Positions 13,184 through 25,660 of a stretch of 64,000 nt of DNA are shown here, piece by piece; within the stretch, counting starts at the first letter, position 1; every line of letters begins with the position of its first letter. The DNA comes from Desmodus rotundus (taxonomy: Eukaryota; Chordata; Mammalia; Chiroptera; Phyllostomidae), in assembly GCF_022682495.2 (NCBI RefSeq), contig NC_071399.1, positions 8,165,342 through 8,229,341 of the forward strand. Reading direction: 5' to 3'. Both the position numbers and the translations under genes were made by a program. The notes below the pieces were generated by a model. That model did no database searches. It saw nothing but the letters and a program-made list of their open reading frames with translations, and was not told where the DNA came from.

Positions 13184-13185
13184 CT
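13127..13185 (+). repeat. (CT)n microsatellite
   Basis: An almost pure CT run broken by a few CCT units, followed at once by a GC-rich block and a GGGCTGT minisatellite (13214-13240, about four units). Confidence 0.95.
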
Positions 13186-16100
13186 GGGCGGCAGCGGAAG
13201 CAGCCCTGGCGGCGGGCTGTGGGCTGTGGGCTGTGGGCTGCCTGTGCTGGAGCCCGCTGGCCGGCTCTGTCGGCTGTGATGAGACCCAGGCTTGCAAGGA
13301 CTTGCACACAACTGGAATTTAGGACCAATAGCTCGCTGCAGCTAAACTTTGATTCAGGGCACAGTAAACGGCCTGGTACACAAGGAGGGAGATTCGTCCT
13401 TCATCACAATGGAAAGCCAGCCTTTAAAAAAAAAGAGAGGGAGAGAGAGAGAATGTGTCAGGTTTATAATTATGGACTGGTGAGTATATGACACTAGATC
13501 AATTTTAACGTGTGTCTTTTTTCTTCAAGCGTCCAGAGGTATGTGCCCTTTTTCCTGTTTTTGTGATTAAAACAATAAGTGCCTATGCTAATGCATGCGA
13601 GGGGACCTGGGTGCCCTGGAGAGGAGGATGGGTCCCTGGCAGCCCTGGGCCTGGGGCGCACTCCCAGCCCAGCGCCTTCACTGCAGCGCACAGACAAAGG
13701 AGCCTGCACACACCAGAGGCTGTAGCTTTTCTTGGAGCGATGACTCATTTCACTTCACAAAGGATTCTGGGCAGGGTAGTGAGAAGCCAGGTTGGCTGAT
13801 CCGTCCCTATGACTTCACTTTGCAGAGAACCAGGCAGAAGAGGAGTGACTCTGCAGATTCCCGAGGCTCTGCAGTGGGATGGTGGCTCGTGCCAGTGGCT
13901 GTGATCTGTGGCCTAGGCGCGGGACAGGATTCCCGCTGTTCCGTGCAAATAGGATAAAAAGAATGGTAAAGAGGATTGTTTTCTTCCCTAAAACTGTTAC
14001 CAGCCAAGTCCATGCACAGAGCCCTTTTAAAGGTGCTTTTGACCTGAACTGGTACCCGTACCTCAAGCCCTGAACTGTGAGAAGAACTGAGAGTACTGGG
14101 ACTCATTTTTAAAAGTAGACCCACCAAGGTAAAGTACCAGATTCCTGTTGTGTTCCACGTGCCCTCAGCAGCCAATCTGAAATGCTCATTTCGGATGTTG
14201 TTACTCGAAAGTTTACTCTGTCTTCTTATTCCAGATTCTAGGACGTCCGTTTCTGTTACTGGCTCCTTCTTGTGCCTGGATGCAAACCCCTAGCATGCAC
14301 CAGGCTTTAGCGTCAAAGCTACCTGAGGGATGGAGCCAGTCCAGAAAGGGTCAGGTAGGTTGCCCCTGCTTTTCTTTCAAGAGTTGTTGTATGCAAAGAA
14401 ATACGGTAACGTTGCCCACGACCCCTTTGATGCGGTGCCCAGCCCTCTGAAAAGGGGTCTTGCTGTTGTAGCCTCCCACGGCCTCAATCTGGAGCAGCAC
14501 CAACGCCCCCTGTCTGCTGCCCTCCAGATGCAACCTAGCCAGCGTGAGTCGTCCCCAGGCGTCACCTCGAAACTGCAAATTCAGACAGCTGTAGGATGTT
14601 CGAATAGGAAACAATTAAACTGCTTCAGATTCCCATTGGCTATACTCTCTCTTCACTCCTCTGAGGGAGGCATGCAGTAAATATTATTGGAAACTTTGAA
14701 ATGCAGTGTGTTATTTGGCCTGTGGACCTACACGCAGCACACTGAAGTTCAAGAAATCTGCTCGAGGCTGTGTCCGACGTTACTACCATTACTTTGAGGC
14801 TGCTATTAACCACAGAGGAAGTAGGCGTATTTTGTGTTTTGCCCTCGTCTGCTGGAGGATTCAGATCAGGACCTACCTGTTTTCTTATAGCATCTATGGG
14901 CTTTTCACACAAGAGCCTTTTAAAAATTTTTTTTAATTTTTAAAAAAATAGTGAGATGCTAAAGTTTGGTCCTCAAAGGTAGATTACAGGTTCCCTTTCC
15001 AAAGTGAAACTTAGCACATTGGAAAAGCATAGTTTTACCACTTTAGCAAGTTTATAGCTTTAGCGCTTTTTTATTAGACATTTCTGAGAGTGTTAAATCC
15101 CTTATGTAATGTCTAATAATAACGAGTCCATTTAAAAATAATGCAAACTGTATATTGAGCTCTGTGAACATGTCTTTTCTCTCTACGCTCATATCCATCC
15201 CATAATTCACCCTTTCACAGAAGGAAAGAAAGCATGTGCCCTTCCTCATTGTCCAAGGTGGCTCTTCTTCGGGTATAGCACTTTGCATCTTCGAAGCAAA
15301 GTTGAGGATGTTGAGTCAGTTTCAAAGGATGTTTCGTCAGGAAAAACACAAGCATATGTTGAAAATTTAATTATATAATGGCCCCATACCCATCAATGCT
15401 ACTCACCCTTAACGACCCTATTCAAAGTCTCCTTCCCACACAAAGCTCTCCTTGGTTACTCCCAACTGAAGGTCCTTTTTCAGTCCTCTTGACCCATTAA
15501 TTTCTCTCTTTGTGTGTATGCATATATATATAATTATATATTAATAAATTTCTATGACAGAATTAAGTTGCTAGTCATTCATGTACTCTCTTGTTATATC
15601 TCCTCTAAAGGTGTTTTAAACAGTAATTTAAACATGTTACAATTGCTTCTATTCTCACACATTTATATCCTGTTTCCCCACCCAAGTCATAAGCTCACTG
15701 AGGGCAGGCATCAAGATTTATGCCTTTTTCTACAATTCACATCTCCTAGAGTTTCCTGCCCATGGAAACCGCTCAGTAAATAGTTGATTAAGAAGAAAGG
15801 CCATTTAAAAAGTGCTAGGTTGTCATAAAGGGTGAGCACGATCTATTTTGTTCATTTCAAGAGTGTTCACTGGTAGATTAAGGCTAAGGTAGACCTAAGG
15901 AGTTACACACATAACTGTCGAGATGAAGCTTGTTCTAACCTGAGATGGGGTTACAGACGGTGCCCCCCCATTGCCTCTACAGGATTGTTATTGTTAAGAA
16001 AAATATAAAGGTGAGCCCTTAACGATGAACATTGGTTATGGTTTTCTTAATTAGGATGCATAATATTATTGGGCAAGCCATCCCTGAGTAAGGAATATGA

Positions 16101-16199
16101 GAAATTCCAAAATTTTATGTGGGAGATTTCCCATACAGAATCTTTTCCTTAGAAGAGAGAACCAAAATGGCTATTAGCATCCCAGGTTCCGGCAGAAAT

Positions 16200-16514
16200 T
16201 ACCGTATTTTGCTATATATAATGTGCACTCTTTGCCCAAATTTTTTAGGAAAAAATAAGGATACGCATTATCCATGGGTTGTACTAATTCTGTATCTATA
16301 TAAATGTTTTTAATTTTTTTATTTTACTTATGTGTTAAAAGTGTAACTCTAGAAAGCAATAACGATATCCATATGCAAAATAATACCCTGGAATATGCTA
16401 ATGGGTTCTATATATAAATAAAACATTGGATTAAAAAATTAAAATGCAAGTTTTTTTTCCCTGAGTGTTTGGGCCAAAAACACGGGTGTGCAGTATATAC
16501 GGCAAAATGCGGTA
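16200..16514. mobile_element. Unnamed TIR element, copy 1 (about 315 bp)
   Basis: The left terminus taccgtattttgctatata is the inverted repeat of the right terminus tatacggcaaaatgcggta. The interior is AT-rich, non-coding, and contains gtatctatataaatgttttt, which recurs exactly in the copy at 59839-60172. It behaves like a non-autonomous DNA transposon (MITE). I cannot assign the superfamily with confidence. Confidence 0.75.
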
Positions 16515-17034
16515 ACTCCTGGTACACTGACTTTTAGCACTAAGGGTACTTACCTAAGTGCCAAGTTTCCTTTTTCTTTTTCAGGTAAAGGACCAACCCA
16601 GCCAAAATTTTGAAAGAGGACAACTTTCTTTGATGTTTTTGACATTCTTGTACCTCTTTATTCACATTTTTTCCCTTTTCCTGGTGTCCTCCTCTCCCCA
16701 AAGTCGCTATGGAATGCATGTCTCTCGCTTGCTTTGAGACCATTGTCGCCCTGCCCAGTAAACATCCCAAATGCCACCTATGTACTTCTCTGCCTCCCAG
16801 TCAAAATAGTCCCTTCATTCAGTGTGCACGCTCACAGATAACAATCAAGAGGTGAGCAATCGGACTAAACCCATTAGTTCTAGTGTAAGAAAGGCTGTTG
16901 CCCTCTTAGTCTTCCCACAGCTGCTTCTTCTTTAAGGTTTCTTTTTAGAACCAGATGATTTTCCTATCGGTAGAAATTCAAACTCCGTAAACAAGTGTAT
17001 TGAATAGATCCAGATAGGCTTGGGGAAGACAATT

Positions 17035-17225
17035 TTAGGCCGAACTCCCGTTCATTAACCATCTATTAGGTCTCAGGGACAGTGTAAACACTTAACCCCC
17101 TCAATAACTCTATGATGTAAACATTACGATGTATACTTAATAAAGAAGCAATCAAGACTCAAAACATTAAATAATTTGCTTCAATTCACACAACTAATGA
17201 GGAGCAGAACCCGGTTCTGAACCTG
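17035..17225 (+). repeat. MIR SINE fragment
   Basis: The order ctattaggtctcagggac, ctcaataactctatgatgta and cacacaactaatgaggag, then agaacccggttctgaacc, follows the MIR consensus. The fragment is highly diverged. Confidence 0.6.
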
Positions 17226-18549
17226 AGGTGCAGGGAGCCGGGCGTGTTCTCTGTGTGCCTGCTCTGCCCCCTGTGCTCCTCCGCCTCCACACTCCCTGTG
17301 CAGTTCTTTCGCACCAGCCTCCGCGGCGGTCAGAAGGGGCGGGAGGGTGTTCATTTGTTCAGGAGTCCATAGCAGCCATTCGGTATAATTTTGTTGTCAT
17401 GTGGGAACTGTCACCATAGACACATTCAAACTGTATTTAACGAGGCCTTCTTGTTGTGTTCCGATTGCATTTTACAGTAATCATTCACAGTAAACTTGTG
17501 ATCCCTAAACCGATGAAGCAAAGAACACAATTTTGAGAAACAGCCATGGTGATTCGTACTTATTAAGAGGGGACAGGAATGACCCTGGAGATTCTAAACT
17601 GATTTGTTAAACTGTAGAGGAAAAATACCATCCATGGAAATTGGAACATCTAATACGTCCCTAGTGTTAGGCTGGGTTCTGACATCCGATGGGGATGCAA
17701 GAGAAGTAAAGCAGGAATTTAGATTTTGTCCTACATGGTGTACTTTTAACATAGTGAAGGAAGACACTATATTACATAGGAACTCATTAGTCAGTGCCTT
17801 ACAGAATGGCATGGTATCTGAGAGATCTTATTAATTGTTGTCAAGGAGGACTGGTATTTCATCATGATTTTACCGTGGTTGTAAATGGCTTTAACTCGGT
17901 CCTGAATGAGGGACTGGAAAGTAAGGGGGCAGCTGGTGATGGACAGCATCTTGGCAGGTAGCAAGGTCTTAGCTTGCCTTGTCTGTGTGTGCACTGCCTA
18001 TTTATTCATCCAATGTTGAGTGTCTGCTTTGTGTCCAGCACTCTGCTAGGTTTTATTCCATAGTGCCTAAGATTAAACCCACACTTGGCTTTTAATATGG
18101 AACCTTAGCAAAAGTTTGAATTATGTCATTGGCCTGATGGCCCCTATTTACATTCTAACTTTCAAGCGACCCATCAACTGTAGTAGCAGAATGGTCCAAT
18201 AGTGTTAGCAGTTGATTGGAGAAGATGTCAGGCATCCACCTGGGGATGGTGGAGCAGGCTCCCTGGTGAGGAGGTCGCATGCATCACTGTTCACGGACAG
18301 CCCTTCTCTACCTGAGCCTCCACTTGTTCTGCCTCGTCCGTCTCTGCTTATCTTATGACAGCTGTTTATCAGGGGTCAAATCACAGAAACAACAGCAATA
18401 GCTAATACGACTAATGGAAACTTGTAGACTGGGGAAGATGATGGGCTTCTTTTGTAAACCAATGAGCCAACTGACTTGTCATTTCACCTGGCCTCTCTGC
18501 GTCAGACAGGCAGGTAAACGGAAGGATTCAGGGGATGCAGTAGATGTAA

Positions 18550-18562
18550 CGCGCGCGCGCGC
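18550..18562 (+). repeat. (CG)6 alternating tract
   Basis: An alternating CGCGCGCGCGCGC run in an otherwise AT-leaning intron, a Z-DNA-type sequence. Confidence 0.9.
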
Positions 18563-20834
18563 TCACACCCAGCACATGCCACCTTGCCAGCTCTTCTTTA
18601 ACCCTACCCTCATTAGAAGTTTCTTAGTAAGCCAGAGCTAACGCCAGCCTCCATTAACCTGAGTATTATTAACAAGAGCTTCCTATTTACATTCTCCTTT
18701 GAATTAAAATAATTTATGCAAATAATGGCTTAGGAACTGGACCTTCTTTAGGAGATCCATCCAGTGTCGAAATAAAACATTCACAAACTTTAGAAAAGCT
18801 CTTAGAGAATTTCTAAATGTTCTAAAATTCCTTTTTGTGTCCACTTTCCCCGCCTTGACTGCCGCAAGGAGGGCTCAGCCTTACTTTTCTGAAATCAGCA
18901 GCATTTAAACCAAACACCACAAATTGGTAAAAGTGCCTTTGTTCAACAACAGCTTTCTTTTAAACTTCAAATACAAACGTGTGAAAGCCAAGTACAGTAA
19001 TTTGGTTTCACGGGAGAGCTGCACGCCACCTGGCAGCACCTGGGCCAATGGGCTCTGTCTGCCTGCCTTCTTGCAGGGTGCTGCATAGGGAGGGAAAGTG
19101 TGTGTTCCTCAGAAGAACTTAAAAAAATATATTGTAGTAGACCGTCTGCTAAAAGAACCGAGCAACACTGACACATAAACTCAGGGTTAATAAATTGAAC
19201 TAAATTGCAAAACACAAGATTTGTCTGATGCTTTGCCTCAGAGAAGGTGTTTTCTTAACCTCAGAAAGCTTATGACTTCCCCAGGCCCAAGGGTATTAAA
19301 GGTAACACTTGGCCCATGAGTAGTTCTGTGACTAGTTTTTTGAAGGGAACAGAGTTGCATTGTCACTGTGCCCCTGTACATTTTACAGGGAAGTTGGACC
19401 ATTTTTATGAGAAGCAGTATCTACTGCATGTGGTAATTTTATTGGCATCTATAATTTTAATTTTAGTGTTAATTTTGGCAGTTCGGAGAACAAAACAGCC
19501 TCACTTTGGTCCCGAGGAGCAAAGCGGAGCAAGACTTTGAATTAGAGTGAATTATAAAACCTTTATTAAAGGGGGGAAAATTAATAGCCAATCTATTTTG
19601 CTATTGTAAAAATTAAAACCTACTTTCTCTGATTGGATAAGCATTAAAATAATTTCTCCAGCAAGGCGGAAATACAGCTAGACAAGAATTCTATGTTGTG
19701 TTTTTATGCCAAAACTCTGCAGCCCTGATACAGAATCTGAGCATGTGAGAGCCTGACGGCATCTTTGAAATCATGTCACCCAAACTGTCGCCTTCCAGAT
19801 AAGGAACCAGAGGCAGAGTGGTCATCGTGTTTTGCTGTAGGAGACTGGCACTTATCAAAATATCCCTTGCATGCCTCTTTATTTGGGGAGTTTCCTGATT
19901 ACAAACAAAACAGTTTCAGAACTGTGTTTGTAAGCACAGGAAAGCTGCTTTGGTGTATGAACTTCATTAGGGTCAAAGGTAACTGTTCAACCAGAGGAGA
20001 GAATCAGTTTTGACATTTACAATAAAAATAGTATTTAAAAATAAACAGGAATGCTGGCGCTTGGGAGAAAAAAACATTATTTAAAGAAGGCTAACATAGG
20101 TGATGGACTTTGGGGTACTTCCAGGCTTATAGATGATTATGACATGGTTCACCTGGGAAAATCACGGCGTTCTTTTGCTTATGCATTAGTATGAAGATGG
20201 GCACTTCCGGTGGAAGAAAATGGATTTACGTTTCTTTTTCTAGTAGGTCCTTTTGGAAAGCTATGATGTCTTCTGGGAGGACATGAGTGTAAGTTGTCAG
20301 GAAAGTCACATCTTCTTAGGAGTTGTATTGTCCTCCCTCGTGCACAAAGTTTGGGTACAGAGAGCCCAAGTTAATGCCTGGGAAAGGAAATGGCATTCGT
20401 AAAGGACAGAGTTTTGTTGCACTATGGTTTGTGGGGTTCCCACCTCAAATAGAACCGAGATAGGAACAGTTTTGGAACTCGAGTACCTGAAGGTATCGGG
20501 TATATAATAGTCCCTCAGGTATATTTCTTGAAAGGATGAATTACATGAGAGAGAATTTTTTGAACTAATTCTAGCTGAAGTAACTGGCCAAGAGTTGGTT
20601 GGGAGAATAGATAGAGGGGTTTAAATAGTGAAAATACATGTGTGTAATCAAGTTATTCTGACGTGGTAACTGACTGTAGACGGTAGGACAGAGAAAGTGA
20701 GCATGTGTGTGATGTCGTCCAGACCCTCCTCGTCAGTCGCCTGGCTGCTTGGCATCGTCACTGGTGTGTTCTCCACACGTGCACAGTAGTGATTTTCTAA
20801 CTATGCCATGTTGTTCCTCTGTGTAAATACAAGC

Positions 20835-21130
20835 AGTGAGTGGCTCCTCATTAGTACCAAGAATGAGACTGAAGCCTTCTGGTCAACCAGGATCTGGCTT
20901 CTACTTTCCTCTCCCTCTCACCTGCAGTCTGGCCCAGCGGTGCCTCACTAGGCCTGGCTCCCCCAGCTCAGCGTGGCGCTTGGTGCTCCGCACATGCTGT
21001 CTCCCGTCTCCAGTGTGGTCTCCATCCTCCTCTCCCTCATCGCCACCAGACAGATTTCTTTGTCCCCATGCTTCTCAGCTGACTAGTCCCTTAGATGAAA
21101 GCGATGTCCAAATGTTCACCGAGGTATTCT
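20835..21130 (+). repeat. L2 LINE fragment
   Basis: The phrases gtggctcctcattagtacc, gaatgagactgaagcc, ggatctggcttctact and ccgcacatgctgtctcc follow the L2 ORF2 end and 3' UTR order. The C-rich 98-codon ORF here is a by-product. Confidence 0.6.
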
Positions 21131-21843
21131 AAATTTGATGTTAAATGCTCTTAGAATCAAAGACATTTACTTACAATGGTAATATTCTCACGTCTTCTCC
21201 CATCTTAAATTCACTTACCAGAAATTTATTGAATGCTTACTCTGTCCAAGGCACTGTGTTTGGTTTTGTCTGAATCATCCTGGATTTGACAAATGCTCCC
21301 TGAGGACTGTGCCTAAGTGGATGTTCGTAAGAAAATAAAGCTGAAACGAAGCCTATTTACCCCTTCTTGTTGGAACAACAGGACAGAGTTATTGCAGTTT
21401 AGGAAGAATTTGTCAGCCTACAAGGTAGCTATGAGTTTTTAGATGAGTTGTCTTTATGAGTGTGTTCAGAACTAATTCTGACAGTAGAAAAATCGAACCT
21501 CTAAATTATCGACATGTAGCAATTCGTGGTTTATGCGAAATGGGGCGGTTTCAGGAGATTATGATGATCAACAGTGTTTTAGTGGCATTTATAGTCCTTG
21601 TTTTCTTTGACCATAAATGTGGTCCAGTTGGAAGAATTTTCTAGTAATACATTTTAACAATGACTAGTTGACTCATTAAGCAGGTCTGATGGAAGATCCA
21701 TGGAGAATCACAGTAAACTTGAGTGATGTGTTATGTTGTTTGCGAGATACCCGTGGTTTCTTTAGTATAGATGTGAAATGCACATCCTCACAATTGCTTA
21801 GTAGGTCATTATTTTTCTATGGTAACTGCTATGTTTGGGGGGG

Positions 21844-21864
21844 ATTATTATTATTATTATTATA
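21844..21864 (+). repeat. (ATT)n microsatellite
   Basis: Seven ATT units after a G-run, within intron 1. Confidence 0.9.
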
Positions 21865-22015
21865 TTAATAGGAAAGTCTTAGAAATTGTGTATAAATTAG
21901 GTCTATTCAGTCTTTTGTTAAATTTGCTTTGTAATTATTGAGCAAAAAATATGAATGAAATCACAATCCTTTAACTACCCTGAGAAATCCCTTGGATTAT
22001 AATGTTATAAAGGGA

Positions 22016-22190
22016 TGTTCATTCATTCAACAGACATTTATTGGGTGTCCGGTGTAAGCTCTGGATTATTCTAGGCACTGGAATTGTGGTGGGAACCTGG
22101 CGTCCATGTGCCCTTCTGCCCAGGAGCTTATAATCTCGTGCATGAGACAGACAGCGCACCAGGGCACACGCACACTCAGAGAGGGAAGAC
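22016..22190 (+). repeat. Ancient interspersed repeat (L2/MIR-like end)
   Basis: The string ttcattcattcaacagac followed by atttattgggtgtc, attctaggcactggaat and caggagcttataatctcg is a very common old mammalian repeat end. Related short pieces occur at 9765-9870, 18000-18060 and 21216-21265. Confidence 0.55.
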
Positions 22191-24579
22191 AGTGGCTTGG
22201 TAAGAGTCTGGTACCCGTGGTAGGCTGGTGTGTGGTGTCTCCTCCCCACCAAGCAGTTCTCTGACACCAGGTGGTGAGCAGTGGGGGAGGCCTCAGCCGG
22301 GGGCTGACAGGCTCAGACCCTGGGGGCCATTGCAGGCCTGGTGAGGAGTTCTGATCTTCTAGGTGCCACCTGGCAGTCCATGCTGCATTTTATGCAGGGA
22401 AGTGGTGTGTTTTATGCTTTCCTAAGAAGGCTGGGTCACTCTGTGAGGAAGGGAGCAATGGGGCAGGAGGGCAAGTTCAGTCGTCCGGCCATTCTGATGA
22501 GCTAGGTTAGAGACAACAGTGGTTTGGGGTAGGGGTGGAGGGCAGGGAGAGGTCCAGGAAGCCCAGGATTGCCCACGAGGCTGGGGGTAGGGAGGAAGTG
22601 GAAATTAATATATCTTAGTGCAGAATAAAAACAAGATGACGTGGAGATAGTCACTTAGAGCCTCCAAATTCCATTTTGTCCTCTATCCTGAGTTAAAAGT
22701 TATTGCACATATTCTTTATCACAGTGGAACTGAGCTTTTTCGAAGCAAATGCAGTTCAGACACTTAGAGTGTGCTGCCTCTTATATTTGGCTGCAATGAA
22801 TGACAAGGAATTAGCTTAGAAGATGGCATTTACACTAAACAAATACTTTCAGCTAAAAGCACAAGGAGAAGCCTGACCTAAATTAGTTTATTTTGCTAAT
22901 AGTTATTTCTTTTTTACAGAGAGATCAAGTCCCCTGTAACTTATACAAAAATAAGAGAATAGACCTGCACTTAAGAAAACCATCTTTAGTAATTTTATAT
23001 TTTTGATCTGAGAAGTCCTGAGTTACGACAGGCAAACATTAGAAGGCGTCCCCTTCCCAGGTGGCGCACAGGCCGAAGGCACTGGGACGTGCCCCGACCT
23101 CCCCGCTTTGCCACCTGACCTCACCTTTCTGTTCATCTGATTTACAAAATCCTTCTACGTGACTTCCATGGCCAACCTAGCAACTCATCAGGAACCCTGG
23201 CCTCGGAGTGCTTGTCCTCTCCTGTGGGAGGTAGAGGGGGGAGAGAAGGAATCACAGAAGACCTCGAGGGTGGCTGTGGCTGAGCTACCCAGCACTGAGG
23301 GGAGGAGAGAGTTGACTAGGTGGAGCTCCGAACTCTCACCTTTGCTCATTCACCATCACCCCTGGTTCACACTTGCACAGTGAGGTGGTCCCAGCCCACA
23401 GAATTCTGCCATTTTTAAGTCCCCAACATGAGTTGAGCTTCATCAGCCAGTGAGGGAAGTTCACATCCACAGTATCAGCCCAAAATTCCATGTTCTGGCT
23501 TCCACCCCCTGCGACCCCCTCCAAGATTTTCAAGAACCTCTCAGAGACTGTCTCTTTATGGCACTTACATCTTGTAGGCCCCAGAAGTTTGTGGGTTTTA
23601 AGTTGGGTCAGTTCCGGTTCCTGCTGATTTTTATCTCTGCTGGCCTTTATCCTGGCCCAGATTTGAGTACTCCTCGCTCTCTCTGGTTTTGGGGAAAATG
23701 TCTTACTCTCCTCATACGCATCTTGCAGAGAATGGCACCAATAGCAGTGCTGATTGGAACCCTAAGGAATGCAGGCGAGAGGGAAGCATTGAGCTGACCT
23801 GGGCTTACGGGGGGCATCAGACCTTTGACACTGGGGTCCTGCTGCTTCATCTGCTGGTTCTCCTGTTAGACTCACCCCTTCATCTGGTGGTTTTCATTCC
23901 CAAGCCCTGTTGCCTGGTTTCATCCATTCAACTCTTTCCCATTCAGTCCATCAACACAGGGTTCAAGTTCTTTCCCAAAGGGATTCCGGACTCCCACTGA
24001 ACTAGGGGTAGCTCTGGGTACAGCTCTAAGTGCCTGGCAGTGAGGAGGCAGGTCCACTCCAGAGCTCCTAGACCTCTTCTGGGAAGGTGTTGCTTAGGCT
24101 GACCCAAGTCTCTGTTCTCCGGGCCATGGTACTTATTACAAGAGAGAAATCATGCTTAGGAAACAAGACAGGAGAGAGGATGTGAGTACACGGGAGAAAT
24201 AAACTTAGAAAAGCTCATTGGGATTCCTCTCTGCTGATAGCTTTCACCCTCTTTTGATAAGGCCTTTTTTTTTTTTAAGTGAAACAGAGGGCACCCAGGT
24301 GTCAGGAGCAGACTTTCCTGCTTTCCTAGACTCTCCCTCTGTTGGGGGCTAGGAATTCTTGGAGCAGAACTTGAACTTGAAAATCACCACACTGTGATGT
24401 GAAGATGGCAGGAATGGAAGGCATATTTGCATTTCCTCTTGACACCTCCCCCAGAGCCACAGTCAGTTAACCCCCTGGCTGCCAGGTCTTCGGCCTCCTG
24501 CCTTCAGGCCTCTGTCCCCACCAGCTCCTCCACCCCCACTGCCTCCACCCCGACCACCACCCTTTTAGATGCAAATATG

Positions 24580-25145
24580 TGCAGGAGGGCTCAGCCCCTC
24601 CTGGAAGTCATCTGTCCTCCCTCTCCTGCTCCTCCAGTCCATTCTTTATGTGGCCTACAGTCCTCTTTCTGAAAGACCTCTGACTGTCTTTCCTTAAGTT
24701 CCCTCCATGGCTTTTCACCCTCCCTCATAGGATGAAAGCCTTGACCACACAGCTCTTTCCTCCCACTGTGCCTGCATAACCTGTGGGCCTCCCCAGAAAC
24801 ACCTGCTGGTGGGCCCTACCACCCCCTTCGTTCCCCCCCTGCCTCCCAACCATCCCAACCACTGCCACAGACACTCTTTTCCTTCAGCACTGGGTTCAGG
24901 CTGCACATCCTCAGGGAAACCTCCTCTCACTCCCTGCCTCTCAGCCCCACCCCCACCTCCCTGCTCTGCCCCAGGTATTCGGCCTCTCTGGGACACCATG
25001 AACTTTGGTCTACTTGTCTGTCTCCTCCACTTGAATAAAAATTCCTTGGGAGCAGAAGTGTTTGGGGGAAGCGGCCTAAGTCATGGTCCTAACCCCCCAG
25101 CAGATACCTGACCCTAAAGAGCCCTCACTATTTGAATGAATGAGT
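24580..25145 (+). repeat. L2 LINE 3' fragment
   Basis: The order cctctttctgaaagacctc, ccatggcttttcaccctc, tgaaagccttgaccacac, tcagggaaacctcctctc and the terminal tatttgaatgaatgag is that of the L2 3' end. Several C-rich ORFs in this interval are by-products of composition. Confidence 0.65.
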
Positions 25146-25507
25146 TGTCCAGTGACCACAGATGCATCTGTCAGGGTGTAGATGGCCGGGAGTAAACCCA
25201 TAAGCTCCAGGTTAACAGAAACAGAGGTTGTTTCCCAAAGTCCCATGGTTGCGGCCTTTCCGTAATTTGTCGATTTAGATGGGCTCTCGGGTCTGAAGGC
25301 AGGTTTTGCCTGTGGAGGCCATCTCTCCACCGGAAGGGGTGGGCCGTGCTTGTGCGAAGGAGGTCAGTGTTGAGAGGTGACCCGCCCGCCTAACACAGGG
25401 ACGAGGTGAGAGTCACAGAAGGGTGGTGTATGTGTGAAGGGTGTGTGTGGGGGACAGATGGCTGGGCCTCTTCATGAACCGCTCACTTGAAAATTGTCTT
25501 TCTGCAG

Positions 25508-25660
25508 GTGATGTATCACCAATCAGTATGTCTCCCATCAGTCAGTCTCAGTTTATTCCACTCGGGGAGATCCTTTGCTTGGCCATCTCAGCAATGAACT
25601 CGGCACGAAAACCTGTCACCCAAGAAGCACTGATGGAGCACCTGACCACGTGCTTCCCAG
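25508..25660 (+). CDS. STOX2: STOX2 coding exon 2 (N-terminal half of winged-helix domain)
   Basis: This 153-nt exon encodes 51 residues beginning GDVSPISMSPISQSQF and ending LMEHLTTCFP, which I recognise as mammalian Storkhead-box 2. It follows a pyrimidine-rich acceptor (tttctgcag) and ends at a GTAACG donor. Both flanking introns are phase 1: the first Gly codon is split with the upstream exon and the last G pairs with exon 3. The stretch FIPLGEILCLAISAMNSARK begins the winged-helix domain, related to forkhead folds. Human STOX2 has about 55 residues before this point, encoded by a first exon that is not visible here. An in-frame Met (ISM-SPIS) lies 8 residues into the exon and could start a shorter form if another promoter is used. 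Because the exon length is a multiple of three and its phases are symmetric, skipping it would keep frame but delete half of the DNA-binding fold. Confidence 0.96.

Larger units (their letters stand above)
1..25507 (+). other. STOX2 intron 1 (3' portion), inferred
   Basis: No exon encoding the expected STOX2 N-terminus (beginning MKKTRS in human, from memory) is visible, so the whole interval is read as the end of a large first intron. It is intronic only if the main promoter lies upstream of the window. After the repeat cluster at 1-6034, the interval is largely unique. Fragments of MIR (near 7815, 11030 and 17035), L2-like sequence (8740-9130, 20835-21130, 24580-25145) and short simple repeats are scattered through it. 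Stretches 6046-7800, 11200-12800, 14000-16190, 18100-20800 and 22600-24400 show no gene that I can support. Confidence 0.75.

Noticed and set aside
13049..13328. Overlapping Ser/Leu- and Arg/Glu-rich ORFs
   Set aside because: Translations of the (CT)n microsatellite and the GGGCTGT repeat; they are repeat artefacts.
24427..25111. Pro/Ser-rich ORFs upstream of exon 2
   Set aside because: They follow C-rich L2-derived sequence in several frames at once and do not connect to STOX2 splicing.
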